Shown here: piece by piece, positions 1 through 7,400 of the stretch
Position numbering within the stretch: the first letter of the stretch is position 1
How the letters are laid out: each line of letters opens with the position of its first letter
Source: Strigomonas culicis
Lineage: Eukaryota; Euglenozoa; Kinetoplastea; Trypanosomatida; Trypanosomatidae
Reading direction: 5' to 3'
DNA length: 45,570 nt
NCBI GenBank assembly: GCA_000482145.1
Contig: AUXH01000085.1
Span: forward strand, 1-45,570
Notes under the pieces: model-generated
Database searches by the model: none
Seen by the model: only the letters and a program-made list of their open reading frames with translations
Told to the model about the DNA's origin: nothing
Translations under genes and position numbers: made by a program

Positions 1-66
<66 letters not shown>
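1..66. repeat. (CA)n dinucleotide microsatellite
   Basis: An uninterrupted CA run of about 33 units fills the left edge and may continue beyond it. It lies just past the stop codon of the neighbouring minus-strand gene, so it would be read as (UG)n in that gene's 3' untranslated region or in the spacer to the next gene. Confidence 0.97.
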
Positions 67-67
<1 letters not shown>

Positions 68-105
68 GAAAAAAAAAGCAATACAAAAAGCACCGCTACA
101 TCCAA

Positions 106-1194
106 TCAAGAGCGTCCCCGTGCCTCACACGCCTCCTCACAGTTGGCCGCCGCAGCGCTCTTTACCTCATCACCCTTGACAAGTACATACGGGATGGTGC
201 CCGCCACGTCCGCGGTCGCTTGGTCGTCGCGCAAGTTACACAGGCACAGAAAGTGGGAGTGCGCCTCCTGCCCGCCCGGGTGGTGCAGGGCCTGCCGCGT
301 CGCCGCGATGGTGGCGAACGGGGCGGCGCAGCCGATGAGCGCCTCGCGGAGGGCCTCCGCCAGAGGCCCCTCCGCCGGCGCGAGAACCGAAAGGACGGCG
401 GCGATGCGGTGATGCAAGTTCCTGCGGCTAGCGTCGCTGCCCGTCTGCTGCGGCGCTGCGGACGCGCTCCCCCCCGCCTCCGCGTCGCGCAGCACCGTCG
501 ACAGGCTCTGCAGGCGCGATGGGAGCCCCTGCGCACTGGTCCAAAAGGCGAGCTGGCAGTGGCGCTCTTGCGGCTGCGCTGTCGTCGACAAGGGCGTGGC
601 GTTCGCCGCCGCCGGACGGTGCGACGGCCCCGCGTCGGCCGCCGATACGCGCTGGAACTGCTGCTCCGCCTCGTCGAGCTGCACGACGAGCGTGCCGGAC
701 AGGCCGCCGGGGCGGCGGTCCTGCTCCTGTGCATACAGATGATGCGCCGCCCCGGCGAAGGGACTCGTGCAGTCGGCGCTGAAGTAAAAGTGGTGGCGTG
801 CCTGTGGGGTCGCGGCGGTGTCGTACAGCGCCTCCTGCCACAGCCGCGCGACGGACGAGTCCACCGCCTCGCCGGCCGGCGCCGCCTGCGATGCGGTGGA
901 CGCGATGCGGTGGAGCAGTGCCTCCAGCGCCCTCTGCTGCGTCTCCACGACGTGGGTGTGCTCCATCTCGGAGCCGTAGAACAGGTGCTCCGTCTTCCCC
1001 GTGCGGTTCAGGTCCGTCTGCAGCCGCCGGAGCCGCGCGAAGTAGTACGGGATCATGAAGAGCGAGAGAACAACGGCAACGAAGAAGAAGAAGAACAGCG
1101 CACGGCCGCGTCGGCGCGAGACCGTCGGGGGCACACGGGGGGCCGGCGGGTGCAGCTTCTCGTCCAACTCCCAGAGCGTTCCGTAGGGCAGCAT
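106..1194 (-). CDS. Single-pass membrane protein, function unknown
   Basis: This 362-residue protein runs from an ATG to a TGA stop and I do not recognise its family. Residues about 32-53 form one strongly hydrophobic segment with a run of phenylalanines, flanked by basic residues on both sides (SRRRGR before, RLRRLQ after), so the topology is unclear. It fits a signal-anchor protein with a short N-terminal tail and a large soluble domain of about 300 residues. The soluble part is alanine- and glutamine-rich, with helical stretches after the membrane segment and a few cysteines near the end (CLC, CEEAC). It is the last gene read in the window. Coding strength rests on length, G/C-rich third positions and a plausible splice acceptor upstream. 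Confidence 0.75.
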   Translation of the reverse strand: MLPYGTLWELDEKLHPPAPRVPPTVSRRRGRALFFFFFVAVVLSLFMIPYYFARLRRLQTDLNRTGKTEHLFYGSEMEHTHVVETQQRALEALLHRIASTASQAAPAGEAVDSSVARLWQEALYDTAATPQARHHFYFSADCTSPFAGAAHHLYAQEQDRRPGGLSGTLVVQLDEAEQQFQRVSAADAGPSHRPAAANATPLSTTAQPQERHCQLAFWTSAQGLPSRLQSLSTVLRDAEAGGSASAAPQQTGSDASRRNLHHRIAAVLSVLAPAEGPLAEALREALIGCAAPFATIAATRQALHHPGGQEAHSHFLCLCNLRDDQATADVAGTIPYVLVKGDEVKSAAAANCEEACEARGRS

Positions 1195-1215
1195 GCGAAC
1201 GTCGATACGAAGTCA

Positions 1216-1234
1216 ATATATATATATATATATA
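1216..1234. repeat. (TA)n microsatellite in 5' leader
   Basis: About nine TA units lie roughly 20 bases upstream of the start codon of the membrane-protein gene, probably inside its 5' untranslated region. Similar TA runs occur near two other gene starts in the window. Confidence 0.9.
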
Positions 1235-1248
1235 GAAAATGTGAACCG

Positions 1249-1250
1249 CT
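1249..1250 (-). promoter_or_regulatory. Candidate spliced-leader acceptor AG
   Basis: Read on the minus strand, an AG follows a moderately pyrimidine-rich tract (about 1263-1283) and would leave a leader of about 54 bases before the ATG at 1194. The tract is weaker than at other genes, so this is only a candidate. Confidence 0.3.
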
Positions 1251-1492
1251 GTAGGCGTTTGGTGGTGAAGTTGAGAAGAAGGTGGACCGAGACGTACTTC
1301 TAAACAGTTGCAAGAACACGTGACACGATTGTGATCACTGCATTTCGGGTGGTAATGCAAAAAAAAAAAAAATGAATCGTTTTTTTTTTCTTCATTTGGA
1401 AATAAAACACAAGTACTCGTATAGAAATGCTGTATAATACATATTTACATAGGATGATGAGGATGATATTCACTTCTTTTAAACACTACTCG

Positions 1493-4400
1493 CTATGCCG
1501 TCTCTTCCTTGATGGGCGTCTGCTGTGCGGCGGCGGCCGCCGCGGCCCCCTCGCGCTCCGTCTTCTGCAGCTTGCGCTGCTTGTGCTTCTTGCGCATGCT
1601 GTGGTAGATCTCCTGCAGCCGCTGCTGCTCCGCCTGCGCCTCCGCGCTCGGCAGGGGGAAGCTGTCCTTCGCGTGGTGGTAGTACGTCGTGAGCTCCTGC
1701 AGCTGCGCGTGGCGGTGGAGCTCGCTCTGCATCACGATGTTCGCCGCCGCCGGCGTGATGGTCTCGAACTGGAGGAAGATGCGGAGGAGCTCGCAGTGTG
1801 CGGAGAGCGAGGCGGCGTCGCCGCTGCCCTGGGCCATGCCGTAGGCCGCCGCATCGTACGGAACGAGATGCTCATCCGCCGCGATGACGGACAGCCCGGC
1901 GATAGGCTCCGGCGCGGCGGGGTCCGCGTCCGCGGCCGGGCCGCCGGCGTGCGTCGCGAAGACGCTCGTGGTGGTCCGCTTCATGTGCTTCGCGTAGAGC
2001 TTCGTGTCGACGAAGCGGCGCGGCGGCTGCAGCCCCGCCGGCAGCCAGCGCGAGGATCCGCCGGTGTAGCGGTTGACCGCCGCGACCTCCGACGGCGCGC
2101 CGGGCTGCCCCGCGGGGCCGCGCCCGCCGGCCTGCGGCCGGGCGTAGCCGGCGGCGCTCGTCAGCCCGCAGAAGAAGCGCGAGCTCCGCAGCAGCCGCGC
2201 GTACTCGCGCTTGAGAAACGACGGGTGCCGCTCGTGCAGCGTCGCAAGGGTGCCCGCGGCCGCCACCGTCTTGCCGCCGCCGCCGCCGGCCGCGCGGCCG
2301 TGGTACGGCGACGGGGAGCTGCGCGAGCCGCGGCGCGCGCGCGCGCTGCCCAGCTTCCCGCGGCTCGACGCCGGGGCGACGCGGTCGTCGGCGAAGAGAC
2401 TCCGGAGGACGGCGCCCTCGTCGTCGTCCTCCGGCGTCGGGTGCGTGGACTTGAAGAGCGTGAGCTGCTGCGTGCCGGGCTCGCCCGAGGCGACGCTGCG
2501 CGAGAGGAACACCGGCAGCGCCTCCGCCGCGTCCATCTCTCGCAGTGTCTGGTGCAGCTGCTCGACCCGCAGGAACTGCTGTACCTCGCCGTTGACGAGC
2601 TTCGTGAAAAAGAGCGGCGCGATGCCGTTCTCGCAGTGCTCGTTGATCGTCATTTGGTGGCTGCGGTACTGCTGCGTTGCGGAGGGGCCTCCTTTGGTGG
2701 AGAGCATGGTCGAAGCGGACGGCGACATCATCGTGTCGTCGGCCTTCGCCGCGGCGGCGCCACTGCCGCCGCCGCCGCCGAAGAGCGTCTTTCTGTCTTT
2801 CTGCTCGCGCCGCATGATGAGGCGGTGGAGCACGTCCGACTTGAGAAGGTTGCGCTCGACAATGAAGTTCTCGGCGAGCAGACGCAGCCGCTGCAAGAAG
2901 GGTGGGCACAGACCCTGCTGCCGCAGCTCGTCGCGCGCCTGCGCGTCGGCGGCGGCGCGCTGCGTCTGCATCGCGGTCTCGCGCTCCCCGGGCAGACGGT
3001 GCGGCGTGTACTGCGGGTCGACCAGTTCGCGCAGCAGCTGCTCCCACGTGCTCGCCCGCAGCTGCGCCTGCACGTCGTCGCTGTGCGGGGTGCGCGGAAA
3101 GAGCTGCTGCACCTCCGTCACACACGCCTTGTAGTCCACGAGCCGCATGCCGCCCAGCGCAAGGTCGAACATGGGGAAGCCCTCGCCAATGGCGAGCGCG
3201 GCCTCGTTCCCGTAGTTGCGCGTCGCCACGTCCGCGGGCTCGATGATGATCGTGTTGATGTCATGCATGACCCGCACGCCGCTGTCGGTCGGCCGCACCA
3301 GGTTCGTCTCCATGATGATGGGGAAGAGCGGCGTCGGCGCCGACGGCTGCGGTGGCGTGCTCAGGTGCTCGTGGTTGTGAGTGTAGAAGGACGGCGAGGC
3401 GGCCGCCGTCATGACGGCGGCCACCTTCGCGTTGTTCGGGTTCGTGTTCTGCAGCGCGACATGGAGTCGCCGCTGCACCGGATTGGCCGAGAGCGGTGCG
3501 CTGCGGCGCGTCAGCGAACGGCGCAGCACGGTGCCGTCGCCGAAGATGGCGTAGTAGCAGTGGAACTGGTTGTGGGGGCCGAAGGCGAAGGAGCCGTGTG
3601 GCGCGGCGGCGCTCGGGTAGATGCGCGAGTGGCTGTTGGGGCTCTTGGGCGGCGGCGAGCTCAGGCCCTCCGTCGCGTAGAAGACGGCCGGAGGGCTCTC
3701 GGAGCTCGGGCACAGGAAGACGCGCGGCATACGCACAGACTCCACACAGTAGCGTGCGAACTCGCCGCAGCTCTCGGTCGCGGCGGCCGCGTCGCGCAGC
3801 AAGGGCAGCAGCGTGGGCGACACGAACGGTGTGCTGCCATTCGCGTGCTGCTGCTGCTGCTGCTGGGGCGGCTGGTTGCTGCCCGGCGCGGCACCGGCCG
3901 CGTGCGGCGTGAAGGTGGTGATGGTGGTGCCGTCCGCGTGCAGCACGACGCGCGCGTACACCGAGTCGTTGCCCACCGCCGTGCCGCTGCCTAGCGTGCG
4001 GCCGAACAGCGCCGTCGCGTCCATGTTCCGACTGCTCTGCAGCATCGAGGTGCTCTGCCGCATCGCCGCGGCGGCGGTGCTCTCCTGCGCACCCGTCGCC
4101 GCACTGCTCCCGTCGCTCTTGTGATAGTAGAAGGCCACGCACACCCCGTCTTCGCGGGAGAGGGCGTAGCACGCGTGGAGGGGGTCGTAGTTCGCCTTCA
4201 TGCCCAGCACGCTCGCCGCCTGCGTCGCCTCCAACGGGTCCGCGTGCACGGAGGCGGTCTGGAGTCGGACGTAATCATGGACGTTCAGCGGGCCCCCGGA
4301 AGCGTCCGGCCGCTCCACGCGCGCGGCGGTGGGCTGTCGCAAAGTGGAGTCGACGAGGCGCTTTCCCTCCTCGTCCGCGATGCCCGCGAAGAAGGAGTTG

Positions 4401-7400
4401 GCGCGGCTCTGCCTTTTGCTGGGCACAGGGGCGGTGGTGGTGCTGAGCCTGCCGACGGACAAGGGGCGGACCGCGTCTTCCTCCGCCGCGCCCTCCCCAC
4501 ACAGACACACCCGACGGACGTACCGCACACCGGAGGCGACGGTCAGCGTCTCGTAGTAGCCGCTCACCGCCGCGTCGTCCGGCAGCGGCTCCGTGGCCGC
4601 CGAGTCGGGGTAGCGCGTGAGCACGCTGCCGTCGGGAAACAGATGCTGCACCATGCCCGAGGCGAAGTAGCGCACGACGATGCCGTAGGCGCGGTCGAGC
4701 GTGCGGCGCACCTCTGTCTCGTGCGATGGCAGCAGCACGCTCTCGGCCAGCGCGCCGGGGCCGTCCGCGCTGCGATGCACGCAGTACACCGTTTCGGTCA
4801 GACTGGCCAGGTTCGAGGCCACCGAGGACAGGTTGTAGTTGTTGTGTGTGCAGTTGAGGTTGTCTGGGTTGCCAAAGTAGGAGAAGGAGAGCACGTTGCT
4901 GTAGTCGTGCGCGTCAAAGACGAAGTTGCTGCTCGTGAGGCTGATGCTAAACGGCTTGAGCGCATCCTTGCGGTAGGCCTCCGCTTGGACCTTCTTGCCG
5001 TCTTGCGTGGCGGCGGCGGCCTCCGCCCCCTTCGGGCCCTTCGTGGTCGCCGGGGCGACCTCGGTGCGCCACAAGCGTACGCTGCCTGCCGCGCTCACCG
5101 GTGGGCCCATGGGCCGCGGTGCCGCCACCAGACTCTCACGGCGGTGCGGCTTCGCGCTCAGCTCCTCCTCCTTCGTGGGGTGGGCGGCGCCGGCGGCCTC
5201 CTTCTTTCCGATGCCGGGCTTCGCCGCCGCCTTGGCGGCGGCCTGTTTCTCCTTCTTGGCCGCGCTGGGGTGCTGCCGCCCGGCACTGCCTGCCTTTTCC
5301 CTTTTGCTGCCACCGGTGAGGGCTGCGGACCCGCTGAGGTTCGACGAGGATTTGCTGCCGCTGCGCTCCGTTGTGCCTTTGCCATTCACGATGGACGTTT
5401 TCCGCGAGCTCTTGGGCGGTGCCCGTGGCACCTTGGCGGCGCGCGGCCCGGTGCCGCCGCCGTGCGGGCTGTTGTACAAATCCTTTGTGCACGTGAAGAG
5501 AACACCGTCGTCGAAGCGAACGTTAAAGTAGATGGAGCTGCTGGCAGCATCCGGCTCCACCGCGGCGGCGACGGGCGCACTCGGGTCGGGGCGCGGCGGC
5601 CCGGGAATACTGTAGTGCAGCGCCGCCGTCAGCTCGTTCGCTTTGATATACCGACACGTGCGGCTCGTCACCGTCGATGCGACCTCCACCACCACATCGC
5701 AGAAGGGGTACAGCGCCGTCCGGCTCTCCGCCACGAAGTCCGCCGCGGCTCCCGCGCCGCGGTCGGCGTCGCTGACCAGGAACTGCTCCCTCTTCATGTA
5801 CTGCTTGAGGAGCTGCGCGTAGTAGTTGTTCCCGAGCCGGTTGACGGGCGCGCTGAAGGTGGACCCCACGTCCTCGCCCTCCGCGTGCTTCTTCTTTTTG
5901 CGGGAGCCCTTCAACTGCTCCTGTTGAAGCTGAAGGAGCTGCTGCTCCTGCACCTGCCGCTGCTGCTGCTGCTGGGTCTCGACGGCGGAGGCCCAGCGGA
6001 GGCCCCTCACCACCGACTGGATGGAGGGCACGCCGGGGAGGGCGAGGGTGTGCAGCCACAGCAGGCTCTTCTGACGGTCCCAGATGCGTGCCGCGTCGAC
6101 GTTGGCGGCGAGCACGGCGGCGGTCGCGGCCGTGCTCGCGTGGGACGCCCCGCCGCTGTTGGGAAACGGCAGCGTGAGCCCCACGACCCAGTACTGCACC
6201 GCGCGCCGCGGCGGGTACACATTCTCCGCCTGCTTGGAGTAGCTCGACGTCAGCTTCATCGTGCCACCGCCGCCGCCGAGGTGCAGCTTCGGGTCCTCCT
6301 CAAAGGTGACGGTGGTGCACAGGTGCGGCCCGAAGCGGTTCACAAAGTCGAGCATCTGCCCGACCGCCGCGTTGTACGTCATGAGCTCCTCGACTGCAAA
6401 GGGCTCCGAGGAGAACTGCAGCTGCAGCAGCTTCTGGTTGTTGCGGCTGCCAGTGGGCCCGTGCGTCGCGCTGTGGTACTGCGTGAACGTCTTGAAGTCG
6501 ATGGCGGGCAGCAGCTTCGCGCCGCGGGCGAGCTCCGTCAGCACAATCTGCTGGAGGACGTGTTCCCGCTCCCGCTGTGTGAAGCTCCGCTCGACGGAGC
6601 GCTGCAGCTGGTCGTCGTAGTTGCTCAGCGGCACCGCGCAGAGCTTATAGATGTCCTTCGCCTGCAGGCACGGCCTCGGCGGCTGGGGCTGCAGCGTGCT
6701 GCCCTCGTCGATGCGCGTGTCGGCGCTGAAGGTGCTGTCGTTGGGCGCGACGGCGGCCTCCAGCGAGAAGTAATTTACCATCTCCTTGCTGTCGTTCACG
6801 TCCGTGACGGAGCGCTCAAACCCACGCTCAAACACCCCCTCCATCTTCTGCTGCATGGTGAAGATGCTCTCCTGCTCGTGCTTCGCGCTGCCCAGCCATT
6901 CCTTCAGCTTCGCCATGCCCTGGTAGTACTGCGTCTTGTTCATCTGGAAGGCCGTGAAGGGGTCCGTCGCGGTGCTGCCGCTGCCGCCGCCGCCGCCGCC
7001 GCCGAGCGACGCGGCAGGCGCCGCGGGGGCGGACGTAAGGGTATCCCCCACGCCGTGCCGACTGTAGTCGAAGGAGCCGTACAGGTACTGCTGGATGAAC
7101 TGGTGCACCATGTAGGTGGCCTCCTCCGGGTAGGGCGCGTAGGCCGCGCGGCGCTCTGCGGCGTGGGTCGGCACCACGACCAGCACGTCGGGGTCCGCGG
7201 TGGCGGCGACGGCGGCAGCGGTGTCCTCGACGGCCTCCGCCTCGCTCCGCGGCGACGGCTGCGCGGGGACGGGCGCGCGCTTCATGACGGACCCCGAGAA
7301 GCAGTTGTCTATCGCGACCAAGCCGGTCGAGGACCGAAGTAGGTTCGCGCGCTGCTCGGACTCCCCCTGCCGCTGCATGAGGCCGTTGTCGACCGCGTAC

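Noticed and set aside
1..66. CA repeat as a telomere or centromere element
   Set aside because: Kinetoplastid telomeres carry TTAGGG-type repeats; this is an ordinary dinucleotide microsatellite in a 3' region.
1427..7342. Two very long plus-strand open frames (855 and 1073 codons) opposite the SPAG17-like gene
   Set aside because: Their proteins are Arg/Val/Leu/Gly-rich with no domain, as expected for the antisense of GC-biased coding sequence where stop codons are rare. The minus-strand frame has recognisable motifs.
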